Origin: Streptomyces galbus
GTDB lineage: Bacteria; Actinomycetota; Actinomycetes; Streptomycetales; Streptomycetaceae
Length of the DNA stretch: 64,000 nt
Direction of reading: 5' to 3'
NCBI RefSeq assembly: GCF_005280195.1
Contig: NZ_SZPR01000012.1
Span: 582,861-646,860, forward strand
Of the stretch, positions 32,875 through 41,971 are shown in pieces (the first letter of the stretch is position 1; each line of letters starts with the position of its first letter). Under the pieces are notes generated by a model. It saw only the letters and a program-made list of their open reading frames with translations. It did not search any database and was not told the DNA's origin. The translations under genes and the position numbers were made by a program.

Positions 32875-34065
32875 TCAGTGTGCGGGCACGGGCGCGGACC
32901 CGTGCGCCCGCCACGCGGCGGTGCGCAGGGTGTCGTCGGCGAGGACGTCGACGGCCGTGCAGGCCAGAGCCTCGGTGACCGACGCCAGCACGCCCCGGGC
33001 CCGCTGCGACAGGCCGGCCTCGGCGAACTCGGGCGTGTGGTCGGAGCCGTCCGCGCCCATGATCGCGACGAACGGGTGGATGGCCGGCATCAGCCCGCTG
33101 ACGTTCCCGATGTCCGAGGAGCCCAGGTACACGCCGGGTGCCGGCGGGGTCAGGTCGATCCCGGCGCGCGAGAGGTGTGCCGCGAAACGGGCGGACAGCG
33201 GCTCGCTGTCGCGGAAGTGCTCGTAGCGGACGGTCGCGCGCTCGACGGTCACCGTGGTGCCGGTGGCCTGGGCGACCCCGGTGGCCGCCGTGCGCAGCCG
33301 GTCGGCGAGGTCGTCCAGCGCCCCGGTGGTCGCCGCCCTCAGCCCGAACACACCCTCGGCGTACTCCGGGACGATGTTGGTGGCGGTGCCGCCGTGGGTG
33401 ATGATGCCCTGGACGTGGGACGCCTCCGGCAGCCGGTGGGTGAGGCCCGCCAGCACGTTGAACAGCTCGATCAGCGCCGCGAGCGCGTCGATGCCCTCGG
33501 TGGGGTTGCCCGTCGGGTGCGCGGCCCGGCCGTGGAAACCGACCCGGTACTGCTCCTGGGCGGTGAGCGGCGCGCGCACCCAGTCGTGCACGCCCGGGTG
33601 GAACATCAGCGCGGCGTCCACCTCGTCGAAGACGCCCGCCTCCGCCTCCAGGGCCTTGCCCCCGCCGCCCTCCTCCGCGGGCGTGCCCACCGCCAGCACC
33701 GTCCCCGGGGCGCCGTCCCGTGCCGCGTGGGCCGCGAGCGCGGCGCCCAGCCCGGCGGCGGCGATGAGGTGGTGGCCGCAGGCGTGCCCGAGGCCGGGCA
33801 GGGCGTCGTACTCCAGCAGCAGCGCCACCGTGGGCCGCCCCTCGCCCGCGCGGGCCGTGAACGCCGTAGGCAGGCCGGGCACGTCCTGGCGCACGTCGAA
33901 CCCGGCCCGGCGCAGCTCGCCGGTCAGCAGGGCCGCCGCCCGGTGCTCGGCGAAGGCGCACTCGGGGTCGGCGTGCAGCGCGCTCGCCACCCCCCACAAC
34001 AGGTCCATCCGGTCGGCCACTTCGTGGCGGACGCGGCGGTGCACGGCATCGGGCGTGGACGGCAC
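32875..34065 (-). CDS. M20 family metallo-amidohydrolase
   Basis: 396 residues. M20D-type hydrolase: VALLLEYDALPGLGHACGHH carries the Asp and His metal ligands, AVGTPAEEGGGGK the catalytic Glu, MFHPGVHDW and SSDIGNVS further ligands; the dimerisation domain lies in the middle (GRAAHPTGNPTEGIDAL). Closest in style to aminobenzoyl-glutamate or N-acyl amino-acid hydrolases (AbgB/amhX-like). GTG 34065 follows GAGGAGG. It is divergent from the PLP decarboxylase at 34281, with a tandem-repeat tract in the gap. Confidence 0.88.
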   Translation of the reverse strand: MPSTPDAVHRRVRHEVADRMDLLWGVASALHADPECAFAEHRAAALLTGELRRAGFDVRQDVPGLPTAFTARAGEGRPTVALLLEYDALPGLGHACGHHLIAAAGLGAALAAHAARDGAPGTVLAVGTPAEEGGGGKALEAEAGVFDEVDAALMFHPGVHDWVRAPLTAQEQYRVGFHGRAAHPTGNPTEGIDALAALIELFNVLAGLTHRLPEASHVQGIITHGGTATNIVPEYAEGVFGLRAATTGALDDLADRLRTAATGVAQATGTTVTVERATVRYEHFRDSEPLSARFAAHLSRAGIDLTPPAPGVYLGSSDIGNVSGLMPAIHPFVAIMGADGSDHTPEFAEAGLSQRARGVLASVTEALACTAVDVLADDTLRTAAWRAHGSAPVPAH

Positions 34066-34114
34066 ACGGGCCTCCTCGGGTCGGCTGCTCCGGCACCGTC
34101 CGGGTTCCACCGAA

Positions 34115-34178
34115 CGCGGCACCGACACAACGCGGCACCGACACAACGCCGCACCGACACAACGCCGCACCGACACCG
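34115..34178. repeat. four 16-bp tandem repeats
   Basis: Four units of the form CGCGGCACCGACACAA or CGCCGCACCGACACAA at 34115-34130, 34131-34146, 34147-34162 and 34163-34178 (last unit differs at its end). They fill the divergent gap between the M20 hydrolase and the decarboxylase. Confidence 0.92.
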
Positions 34179-34280
34179 CCCCGGGGTTTGGACCGCGCGC
34201 CCGGTGCAACACGGTGGCTGGGCCGAGCCGCCCCCGATGGGGCGGTGCGGCCCACGACGGAGTCCGCCCCGGGAGGCACC

Positions 34281-35744
34281 ATGGATCATTCACGCGTACC
34301 CGTACTCGAGGCCCTGGAGGAGTTCCGGCGCCGGGGCGACATCGCCTACGGGCCGCCGGGACACAAGCAGGGCCGGGGCACGGACCCCCGCGTGGCCGAG
34401 GTCCTCGGCATCGACGTCTTCCGCTCCGACGTGCTCAGCCTCAACGGCCTGGACGACCGGCGCCAGTCGCAGGGGGTGCTCTCCCAGGCGCAGGAGCTGA
34501 TGGCCGACGCGGTGGGCGCCGAGCAGGCGTTCTTCTCCACCTGCGGCAGCTCCCTCTCGGTCAAGACGGCGATGCTGTCGGTGGCCGGGCCCGGGGAGAA
34601 GCTGCTGCTGTCGCGCAACGCCCACAAGGCGGTGATCGCGGCGGTCATCATCAACGGCGTCGAACCGATCTGGGTCCACCCCAAGTTCGACGGCGAACGG
34701 CACCTGGCCCACCCGCCCGAGCCGGAGGACGTACGCCGGCGGCTGCGTGAACACCCCGACGCCAAGGGCATGTTGCTGATCACACCCACCGACTGGGGCA
34801 CCTGCGCGGACGTCGCCGGGGTGGCCGAGGCGTGCCACGCCTTCGACGTGCCCCTCATCGTGGACGAGGCGTGGGGCGCCCACCTGCCCTTCCACCCCGA
34901 GCTGCCGCCCTGGGGCATGTACGCGGGCGCGGACCTCGTGGTGACCAGCGTCCACAAGATGGGCGGGGCCATCGAGCAGAGCTCCGTCTTCCACCTCCAG
35001 TACGACCGGGTGGCGCCCGAGGTGCTCAAGCAGCGCGAGGACCTGCTCGGCACCACCAGCGCCTCCTCGCTGGTCTACGCGTCGCTCGACGGCTGGCGGC
35101 GCCAGATGGTCGAGCAGGGCCACGACCTGCTGGAGGGGGCCATCGTGCGGGCGAAGCGGGTCCGCGAGCTGGCCGACGCCCTGCCCGGCCTGCGCGTGAT
35201 GGGCCAGGAGGTCGTGGACGAGGGCCTCGCCGCCTCCTTCGACCCGCTGAAGATCGTCATCGACGTGCGCGAGCTCGGCGTGAGCGGCATGCAGGCCGCC
35301 GAATGGCTGCGCGCCAACTGCCACACCGACGTGGGCGGTTCGGACACCTGCCGGATCAGCGCGTCGATCACCTTCGCGGACGACGACATCACCGAGAAGC
35401 GGCTCACCGACGCCCTGCGCACGCTGACCGAGCACGCGGGCGAGATGGAGAAGCTGCCCGAGGTACGGCTGCCGCAGCCGGGCGCCCTCGAACTGGAGCA
35501 GGCCATGCTGCCCCGGGACGCCTTCTTCGCGACGGTGGAGCAGGTGCCCGCCGAGCGGGCCGTGGGGCGCATCGCCGCGGAGACGATCAGCCCCTACCCG
35601 CCCGGCGTGCCCGTGGTGGCCCCCGGCGAGGTGATCACCGCCGAGGTGGTGGACTACCTGCGCAGCGGCGTCGACCACGGCTTCCTCATCTCGGACGCTG
35701 CGGACCCGACGGTGAAGACCCTGCGCGTGGTGGCCCGCGACTGA
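34281..35744 (+). CDS. Orn/Lys/Arg decarboxylase family PLP enzyme
   Basis: 487 residues, fold-type I, the short (SpeA/Bacillus-like, no wing domain) form. GPPGHKQGRG opens the domain; FFSTCGSSLSVKTAML, LIVDEAWGAHLPFHPELP (cofactor Asp) and VVTSVHKMGGAIEQSS (Schiff-base Lys) are intact, and the C-terminal domain (SPYPPGVPVVAPGEVIT) is present. It would convert arginine, lysine or ornithine to agmatine, cadaverine or putrescine; which one is not decided by sequence. ATG 34281 follows GGGAGG. Divergent from an M20 amidohydrolase. Confidence 0.9.
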   Translation: MDHSRVPVLEALEEFRRRGDIAYGPPGHKQGRGTDPRVAEVLGIDVFRSDVLSLNGLDDRRQSQGVLSQAQELMADAVGAEQAFFSTCGSSLSVKTAMLSVAGPGEKLLLSRNAHKAVIAAVIINGVEPIWVHPKFDGERHLAHPPEPEDVRRRLREHPDAKGMLLITPTDWGTCADVAGVAEACHAFDVPLIVDEAWGAHLPFHPELPPWGMYAGADLVVTSVHKMGGAIEQSSVFHLQYDRVAPEVLKQREDLLGTTSASSLVYASLDGWRRQMVEQGHDLLEGAIVRAKRVRELADALPGLRVMGQEVVDEGLAASFDPLKIVIDVRELGVSGMQAAEWLRANCHTDVGGSDTCRISASITFADDDITEKRLTDALRTLTEHAGEMEKLPEVRLPQPGALELEQAMLPRDAFFATVEQVPAERAVGRIAAETISPYPPGVPVVAPGEVITAEVVDYLRSGVDHGFLISDAADPTVKTLRVVARD

Positions 35745-35751
35745 CGCACCG

Positions 35752-36426
35752 TCAGGCGGGCGGACGCGGGCCGATGTCCTCGGCCCGCGTGGGGGAGACG
35801 GCCGCGGGGTCGTCCTCAGGTGCGCCGACCGCGGCACGGATCTTGGCGAGGCCGCGCATGCGGTTGCGCTGCACGGTGCCGCGGTGGGTGCCGAGCCGTT
35901 CCCCCGCCATGTCGTGGGTGAGCCCTTCGAGGTCGACGAGGATCACCGCGGCGGCCTCCTTGGGCGACAGCGCCCGCAGCAGCGCGGTCGCCACCGCCTC
36001 GGCTTCCTTGCCCGCGAAGCCGCCGTCCCAACTGGGCTCGGGCAGCCGGTCGGTGCAGCGCTCCCGGCGCGCGGGGTGGCGCCAGTGGTCCCGCAGCAGG
36101 TTCAGCGCGGTCGCGCAGGTGTAGGCGTACGGCTGTTGCTGGCGGGTGAGCGTGCGGGCGCGGGCCCGCCGGGACAGCCGCAGGTAGGTCTCCTGGAGGA
36201 GGTCGTCGGCGTCGTGCGGGTTGCCGGCCAGGGCCAGCAGCCGGCGCCGCAGCCTCGGCATGAGGGCGGTGAACGCGGCGTCGAACTCGTCGACGCTCAG
36301 GTCCGCGCGCACGGCGAACGACGCGCACCGCCCGGTCGATGAGGTCGGTGAGGTGGTTGAGGTCGGTGAGGTCGGTTCAGGTGTCGGCGACGTGGTCGTG
36401 GTCGCCGTGGCACAGGTGCTCTCCAC
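35752..36426 (-). CDS. ECF-type sigma factor
   Basis: 224 residues. Thr/Ser/Pro-rich N-terminal lead (1-35), then region 2 (FDAAFTALMPRLRRRLLAL, DADDLLQETYLRLSRR) and region 4 (LSPKEAAAVILVDLEGLTHD, GTVQRNRMRGLAKIR). No anti-sigma gene adjoins it; the convergent neighbour is the decarboxylase, 8 bases away. GTG 36426 is chosen because GGGGGAAG lies 6 bases before it. Divergent from the large SARP-type regulator, sharing a 497-base intergenic region with direct repeats. Confidence 0.85.
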   Translation of the reverse strand: MESTCATATTTTSPTPEPTSPTSTTSPTSSTGRCASFAVRADLSVDEFDAAFTALMPRLRRRLLALAGNPHDADDLLQETYLRLSRRARARTLTRQQQPYAYTCATALNLLRDHWRHPARRERCTDRLPEPSWDGGFAGKEAEAVATALLRALSPKEAAAVILVDLEGLTHDMAGERLGTHRGTVQRNRMRGLAKIRAAVGAPEDDPAAVSPTRAEDIGPRPPA

Positions 36427-36543
36427 GGTGTGCTTCCCCCGTTGCTCCGTCGCGCGGCGTGGTCGCGCCGGCGACTTGTCGTAGCGGGTCCCGCCCGCTG
36501 CCGGACGCATGGTGTCCGTCTCGCACCAGCGTGGGCCGGGCCG

Positions 36544-36604
36544 CTGCAGGAACGACGCAGATCCCCTGCAGGCGCGACACGGCCGCACTGCAGAACGGAC
36601 GTCC
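36544..36604. promoter_or_regulatory. 22-bp phased CTGCAG direct repeats, SARP-type operator candidate
   Basis: CTGCAG occurs at 36544, 36566 and 36588, exactly 22 bp apart; the first two extend to CTGCAGG with CGAC at the same offset. ACGCAGA lies 11 bp after the first copy. SARP proteins bind heptamer direct repeats phased at 11 or 22 bp. The tract is 118 bases upstream of the ECF sigma start and 320 from the SARP start, in a 497-base gap that otherwise holds nothing recognised. Confidence 0.45.
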
Positions 36605-36923
36605 GCCGGGGGAGAGGCCCGTTCACCCGCACCGGTGACGGGTTTTCACGCCAATCTGCCCGTCACTCGATCGGGTGGCGGACGACGGCGGTTCCTTCCA
36701 CACCCCCTCCTACGGCGACCCGCCGCGCCCCGTCCCGGGGACGGGAGGCGTGCGCCCGCCGCGTCGCACGCGGGACCGCCCACCGCACGCCGGACGCGTT
36801 CCGGCCACGTCGCCACGCCTGCCGGGCCGCCGCACGAGGGAGCGGTCCGCCGCCGCGCGTGGCGGTCCGCGGGCGCCGGTATCTTGGCCCCGACGTGCGG
36901 CAACGCGACATGCGGGGGACACG

Positions 36924-39900
36924 GTGGACGTTCGCCTTCTGGGACCGGTCGAGGTGGCGAGCGAGGGCCGCCGCCTCCCGCTGAACGGCGCCCGGCCGAC
37001 GGCGATCCTCGCGGCCCTCGTGGTGCACCTCGGCGAAGTGCTGTCCGCGGACCGCCTGGTGGACCTCGTGTGGGAGGAGGACCCCCCGGCCACCGCCCGC
37101 GCCCTCGTCGCCTCCCACGTGTCCGGGCTGCGCCGCGCCCTCGCGGGCACCGAGGCCGAGCACCTGGTCCGCACCCGTTCCCCCGGCTACGTCGCGGACC
37201 TGCCCCCGTCGGCCGTGGACGCCCGCCGCTTCGAGGCGGCGTTCACCGCCGGGCGCGAGGCCGTGCTCGCCGGACGCGCCGAGGACGCCGTCGACCTCCT
37301 GGACGCGGCGCTCGGCCTGTGGCGCGGACGCGGCGCGCTCGAGGGACTCGACCAGTCCTTCGCCCGGGTCGAGGCCCTGCGCCTGGCGGAACTGCGCCTG
37401 GAAGCACAGGAGTTCCGCTTCGCCGCCGAACTCGACCTGGACCGCCGCGCGGACCTCGTCGCCGAACTCCTCGCGCACGTCGCCGCCCACCCCCTGCGCG
37501 AGCGCCCGCGCGGCCAGCTCATGACCGCGCTGTTCCGTACCGGCCGGGTCGCGGAGGCCCTGCGCTGCTACGAGGAGGGCCGCCGGCTGCTGCGGGCGGA
37601 ACTGGGGGTCGACCCGGGCCCCGAACTGCGCGCCCTGCACCTGGCCCTGCTGCGCTCCGACACCGCCGTGCTCGGCACCCCGGGCGGTCCGCCCTCCGGG
37701 CCGCACCCCGCCCCCCGCTCCACGGACCCGCCCCCGGAGCCCCCTGCCGGGCCCGGCGGGGACATCACCGCGGTGCTGCCCGCGCCGCGCAGGGCCATCG
37801 ACCACCCGCCGGACCTCACCGCCCACCCTCCCGCACCGTCCCACCTGCCGCCCGACGTGGCCGACTTCGTCGGACGCGCCGAGCAGATCGACTGGGCGAC
37901 CGCCCTGCTGGGGGAGGTCCGCGACCCGCGGCGCACGGCCCCGCCCATCGGCGTCATCTCCGGCCGCTCCGGGACCGGCAAGACCGCGCTCGCCGTCCAC
38001 GTCGCCCACCGCACCGCCGGCCTGTTCCCCGACGGCCGGCTCTTCGTGGACCTGCGCGCCTCCGACTCCGCCCCGGTGCGCACCGCCGACGCCCTCGCCC
38101 GGCTGCTGCGCGCCCTCGGCGTGGACCCCGACCCGTCGCCCCGCGACGAGGAGGACCTGCTGGGCCTCTACCGCACCCACATCGCGCGCCGCCGCGTCCT
38201 GCTGATCCTCGATAACGCTGTCAACGAGGCCCTGCTGCGCCCCCTGCTGCCCCCGGGCGGCGGCTCGGCCGCCCTGGTCACCAGCCGCCGCAGGCTCGTC
38301 GCACTGGAAGGCGCCGCCCACCTCGACCTGGACGTCCCGTCCCTGGCCGAGTCCCTGGACCTGCTGGCCCGGGTGGCCGGGCCGGACCGCCCCACCGACG
38401 AGCCCGCCCGGGCCGCCGAGATCGTCACCCTGTGCGGACGGCTCCCGCTGGCCGTCCGCATCGCCGGCGCCCGCCTCGCCGCCCGCCCCCACTGGCCCCC
38501 CTCGCGGCTGGCCGCACGGCTGCGCGACGAGCACCGCCGCCTCGACGAACTCCGCGCCGGCGACCTGGAGGTGCGGGCCAGCCTGCGGCTCGGCTACGCC
38601 GAGCTCGGCGCGCAGGAGCAGCGCGCGCTGCGGCGCCTGGCCCTGATGGACCTGCCCGACTTCGCCGCCTGGGTGGCCGCCCCGCTCCTCGGCATCACCC
38701 CCGAGGAGGCGGAGGAGGCCGTGGAACGCCTCGTCGACTGCCACTTCGTCGAGGTCGTGCACACCGACGAGACCGGGCGCACCCGCTACCGCATCCACGA
38801 CCTGGCCCGCGAGTACGCCCGCGAGCGCGGCCTCGCCGACGAGGACCGCGACGAGCGCCACGCGGCGATACTGCGACTGGTCGACCGCTGGCGGGAGATG
38901 GCCCGCACCGCCGCCGCCCGGGGCCCCGGGGGCGCGTCCCGCCTGCTGCCGGCCGCGGGCGCCGAAGGACCCGGCGCCCTGGAGGACGAGCCGATCGCCT
39001 GGTTCGCCGCCGAACAGGGCTGTCTGCTCGCCGCAGTGACCCACTGCGCGGAACACGGCCTGTTCGAGGCCGCCCGCGAGCTGGCCGCCGCCCTGATGGC
39101 CGCCTCCGCCGCGCTGTACAACGAGTTCGAGGCCTGGTCCCGCTCCCACGAGGTGGCCCTCGCCGCGGTCCGCCGTGGCGGCGACGTGGAGGGCGAGGCG
39201 TGGCTGCTGCACGGGCTCGGCCAACTCCGCCTGGAACAGGACCGGTTCGACGAGGCCCACGCCTTCTTCGCCGCGGCGCTGCGGCTGTTCGAGGAGCGGG
39301 ACGTACGCCTGGGCCGGGCACAGGCGCTGGCCGGAATGGGCTCCGCCCGCCGTGAGCAGGCGCGCTTCGACGAGGCCCTGACCCTGCTGGAGTCCGCTCG
39401 CGCCCTGTACCGGGAGCCGGAGGACGGCGCCGCGACGGCGTACGTCCTGTACGGCGTCGGGAGCGTGTACCGGGACCAGGGGCGCCACCAGGAGGCGTGG
39501 GACACCCTGGCCCGCGCCCACCGGCTGTACGTGGCCGCCGGTGACCGGCACGGCGAGGCGCTCGCCCTGCGCGGGCTGGGCCTGTGCCACCGGGCGCGCG
39601 GCGACCTGCCCGCCGCGGAGCGGCTGCTGCGGCAGGCGCTGGACCTGTTCGAGGAGACCGGCGACGCCTTCGGGGTCGTGTACGCCGAGCAGGCGCTCGC
39701 CAAGGTCGAGCTGCGGCGGGGCCGCACGGCCCCGGCCCGTGCCCGCCTGGACCGCTGCCTGGAGGTGACCCGGGAGCGCCGGGACCTGTTCGGCGAGGCC
39801 CTGGTGCTGCGCACCCGCGGGGAGTGGCACCTGGCCGTGCACGACGAGGGGTCCGCGACCGAGGACCTGCGCGGGGCGCTCGGCCTGTGGGAGAAGCTGG

Positions 39901-40049
39901 AGCTGCCGCAGTGGCGCGCCCGCACCCTGCGCGACCTTGGCACCGCGGAACTGCGCCGGGGTGCCGCCCGTACCGGCCGGGCGCTGTGCGAGGAGGCCCT
40001 GCGCCTCTTCCGCGCGCTGGGGTGCCGGGAGGCGGACGAGGAGCGGTAG
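36924..40049 (+). CDS. AfsR/SARP-type regulator with NB-ARC and TPR domains
   Basis: 1041 residues. An OmpR-like DNA-binding domain (1-90; VRLLGPVEVASEGRRLPLNG, RLVDLVWEEDPP) and a bacterial transcriptional activator domain (about 95-240; FEAAFTAGREAVLAGRA, YEEGRRLLRAELGVDPGPEL) form the SARP module. A Pro-rich linker precedes an NB-ARC ATPase with P-loop GRSGTGKT near residue 347 and RRRVLLILDNA (Walker B). The C-terminal 350 residues are TPR repeats. This is the AfsR architecture: a STAND switch controlling antibiotic or developmental genes. GTG 36924 begins VDVRLLGP. No biosynthetic cluster is next to it here. Confidence 0.92.
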   Translation: MDVRLLGPVEVASEGRRLPLNGARPTAILAALVVHLGEVLSADRLVDLVWEEDPPATARALVASHVSGLRRALAGTEAEHLVRTRSPGYVADLPPSAVDARRFEAAFTAGREAVLAGRAEDAVDLLDAALGLWRGRGALEGLDQSFARVEALRLAELRLEAQEFRFAAELDLDRRADLVAELLAHVAAHPLRERPRGQLMTALFRTGRVAEALRCYEEGRRLLRAELGVDPGPELRALHLALLRSDTAVLGTPGGPPSGPHPAPRSTDPPPEPPAGPGGDITAVLPAPRRAIDHPPDLTAHPPAPSHLPPDVADFVGRAEQIDWATALLGEVRDPRRTAPPIGVISGRSGTGKTALAVHVAHRTAGLFPDGRLFVDLRASDSAPVRTADALARLLRALGVDPDPSPRDEEDLLGLYRTHIARRRVLLILDNAVNEALLRPLLPPGGGSAALVTSRRRLVALEGAAHLDLDVPSLAESLDLLARVAGPDRPTDEPARAAEIVTLCGRLPLAVRIAGARLAARPHWPPSRLAARLRDEHRRLDELRAGDLEVRASLRLGYAELGAQEQRALRRLALMDLPDFAAWVAAPLLGITPEEAEEAVERLVDCHFVEVVHTDETGRTRYRIHDLAREYARERGLADEDRDERHAAILRLVDRWREMARTAAARGPGGASRLLPAAGAEGPGALEDEPIAWFAAEQGCLLAAVTHCAEHGLFEAARELAAALMAASAALYNEFEAWSRSHEVALAAVRRGGDVEGEAWLLHGLGQLRLEQDRFDEAHAFFAAALRLFEERDVRLGRAQALAGMGSARREQARFDEALTLLESARALYREPEDGAATAYVLYGVGSVYRDQGRHQEAWDTLARAHRLYVAAGDRHGEALALRGLGLCHRARGDLPAAERLLRQALDLFEETGDAFGVVYAEQALAKVELRRGRTAPARARLDRCLEVTRERRDLFGEALVLRTRGEWHLAVHDEGSATEDLRGALGLWEKLELPQWRARTLRDLGTAELRRGAARTGRALCEEALRLFRALGCREADEER

Positions 40050-40078
40050 TCCCCGTCACGCCCCCCGGCGGCCGTTGC

Positions 40079-40570
40079 TCAGACTGTGCCGCTGGCCGCG
40101 ATGGTGACCTTCGCCTTCGGGGAGCCGCTGCTGGAACCGAGGGACTCGATGCGGTCGACGATGTCCGACCCCTCGACGACCTCTCCGAAGACGACGTGCT
40201 TGCCGTCCAGCCAGCTCGTCACGACCGTGGTGATGAAGAACTGCGAGCCGTTGGTGTTGCGGCCGGCGTTGGCCATGCTCAGCAGGTAGGGGCGGTCGTG
40301 CTTGAGGGTGAAGTTCTCGTCCTCGAACTTCTCGCCGTAGATGCTCTTGCCACCGGTGCCGTTGCCCGCGGTGAAGTCGCCGCCCTGCAGCATGAACTGG
40401 GGGATGATCCGGTGGAACGAGGAGCCGGCGTAGCCGAAGCCGTGCTGGCCGGTGGCCAGCTCGCGGAAGTTCCGCGTGGTCTTGGGCACCACGTCGTCGA
40501 ACAGCTTGAAGGTGATCCGGCCGGCCGGCTCGTCGTTGATGGTGATGTCGAAGTAGACGTTCTCGCTCAT
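40079..40570 (-). CDS. cyclophilin-type peptidyl-prolyl isomerase
   Basis: 163 residues, single cyclophilin domain, cytoplasmic. Catalytic Arg in SSFHRIIPQFMLQGGDFT and the binding groove residues in NTNGSQFFITT are intact; HVVFGEVVEGSDIVD closes the domain. Catalyses cis-trans isomerisation of proline peptide bonds. ATG 40570 begins MSENVYFD. Convergent with the SARP gene, 30 bases apart. Confidence 0.95.
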   Translation of the reverse strand: MSENVYFDITINDEPAGRITFKLFDDVVPKTTRNFRELATGQHGFGYAGSSFHRIIPQFMLQGGDFTAGNGTGGKSIYGEKFEDENFTLKHDRPYLLSMANAGRNTNGSQFFITTVVTSWLDGKHVVFGEVVEGSDIVDRIESLGSSSGSPKAKVTIAASGTV

Positions 40571-40697
40571 GCCGCCCAACCTATCGTCGAGCGGTGCCGG
40601 CGTGACGGGAGGGGCACGTCAGGGGGACGCGCCCACCACCCGGCAGGGTGAGCCGGTGCCGGGGCGCTGCGGCCGCCCCGGCGCGCGGACGGCCCGG

Positions 40698-41609
40698 TCA
40701 GTGGTGCCCGCGGCCCGTGCGCAGGCGGTCCAGCACGGCGCCCGCCATCGCCTCCTCGCCCTTGGCGTTCGGGTGGGCGGGAGCGGCGGGCGAGGCCGGC
40801 CGCAGCGGCTCGATCCAGCGGTCGGCGGGGTCCTTGCACATGTCGTGGCCGACCGTGGGGCCGTAGGTGTCGACGTACTCGGCGCCGTTCCAGGACGCCA
40901 CCAGCCGGAGCATCAGGTTCAGGCGCTTGCCGGTGTCGCGCAGGTAGGGGAAGTCGCCCGTGGCGAACGGCACCGTGGGGGCGCAGCCGCTGCCGTCGTC
41001 GGGCAGCAGGTCCGGGTAGCCCACGACCAGCACCCGGGCGTGCGGCGCGCGGGCGTGGACGGCCCGCAGGACGCGGGCGACCTTGGGCGCGGTCCGGGCG
41101 ACGGCCACGGTCAGCTCGTCGACGCCGCCGGCGCCGTAGTGCCGGCGGCAGGGGTCGCCCGTCGGGTCCTGGGCGGCGACCTGCGCGCAGGTGGCGATGA
41201 TGGAGCCGAACCCCACGTCGTTGCCGCCGATCTGCACCGTCACCAGGTCGGTGTCGCGCCCCACGGCGTCGAGCTGGGGGCCGTTGGTGCCCTGTGCCTT
41301 CCCCATGTGCTCGGTCGTGGCGCCCGCGCAGCTCACGTCCTTGAGCACCACGCCGGGCAGCGTCGCGGCCGCCAGCGAGGGGTAGTTGTGGTCCGAGCGC
41401 GCGCAGTCGGCGTCCACCTGGCGGGGGATGAGCGGCCCGGAGGTGTAGGAGTCGCCGAGGGCCGTGTAGTCGGTGGTCCGGCCGGGGCCGTGGGCCGCCG
41501 CCGGAGCGGTGGAGGCCGCCACGAGGACGCACCCCCCGAGCGCGGCCGTCCAGGTGGCGGCCCGTCGGCCCCGTCTCCGTCCGCCCGTGTCCGCTGTGCC
41601 GTCTGCCAT
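40698..41609 (-). CDS. secreted SGNH/GDSL esterase-lipase
   Basis: 303 residues. A signal peptide (residues 1-40, with a twin-arginine-like RRRGRRAATWTAALGG lead) and an SGNH hydrolase domain: YTALGDSYTSGPL (nucleophile Ser), SCAGATT (Gly), VQIGGNDVGFG (Asn) and the C-terminal HPNAKGEEAM (His). Six cysteines suggest disulfides, as in Streptomyces SGNH lipases. The RRxGRRAA stretch may indicate Tat export. GGGGGAGGA precedes ATG 41609. Extracellular ester hydrolysis. Confidence 0.9.
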   Translation of the reverse strand: MADGTADTGGRRRGRRAATWTAALGGCVLVAASTAPAAAHGPGRTTDYTALGDSYTSGPLIPRQVDADCARSDHNYPSLAAATLPGVVLKDVSCAGATTEHMGKAQGTNGPQLDAVGRDTDLVTVQIGGNDVGFGSIIATCAQVAAQDPTGDPCRRHYGAGGVDELTVAVARTAPKVARVLRAVHARAPHARVLVVGYPDLLPDDGSGCAPTVPFATGDFPYLRDTGKRLNLMLRLVASWNGAEYVDTYGPTVGHDMCKDPADRWIEPLRPASPAAPAHPNAKGEEAMAGAVLDRLRTGRGHH

Positions 41610-41794
41610 GGCAGTCCTCCCCCTCGATCGGGTCGCGGCGCGGCACGCCCCCGGGACGCGGGGGCGGGCCGCGCACGCTCGACTGCGCATGTATACCGGC
41701 CGGTAGGTCGCGAGAGCCAGGGGTCGGCACGGCCGAATATGGAGGGCGGGTGCGCAAGTCGGGCCGGGCGGCCGGGTGATTCCGTCCCCCCGAG

Positions 41795-41819
41795 GCTTTG
41801 ATCATCGGAGCCTGGGTAC
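41795..41819 (+). promoter_or_regulatory. sigma-B-like promoter of large catalase
   Basis: GCTT at 41795-41798, 15-base spacer, GGGTAC at 41814-41819, matching the Streptomyces sigma-B consensus (GNNT, 14-16 bases, GGGTAC/T). It is 152 bases upstream of the catalase ATG, in a 362-base gap that holds nothing else recognised. Confidence 0.55.
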
Positions 41820-41971
41820 GCGTCGCGGGTCCGTGAGGACCGGGCCCGCGCCGTGCGTGCTCCGGCGGGGGCGTTCGCGCCGCTCGCCCGGTGCCCGCCG
41901 TGACGTGCGGCGTCCCGTGCCGAGCGGATCCGCCCACCCGCCCCCGGATCCGATGCGAGGAAACGACGGTC

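Noticed and set aside
34115..34178. Tandem repeats considered as a CRISPR array
   Set aside because: Units are 16 bp and directly adjacent with no spacers, and no cas genes are in the window.
36663..39842. Minus-strand frame of over 1000 codons opposite the SARP regulator
   Set aside because: Low-complexity Gly/Arg/Gln-rich translation with no ribosome site; a shadow of the real gene.
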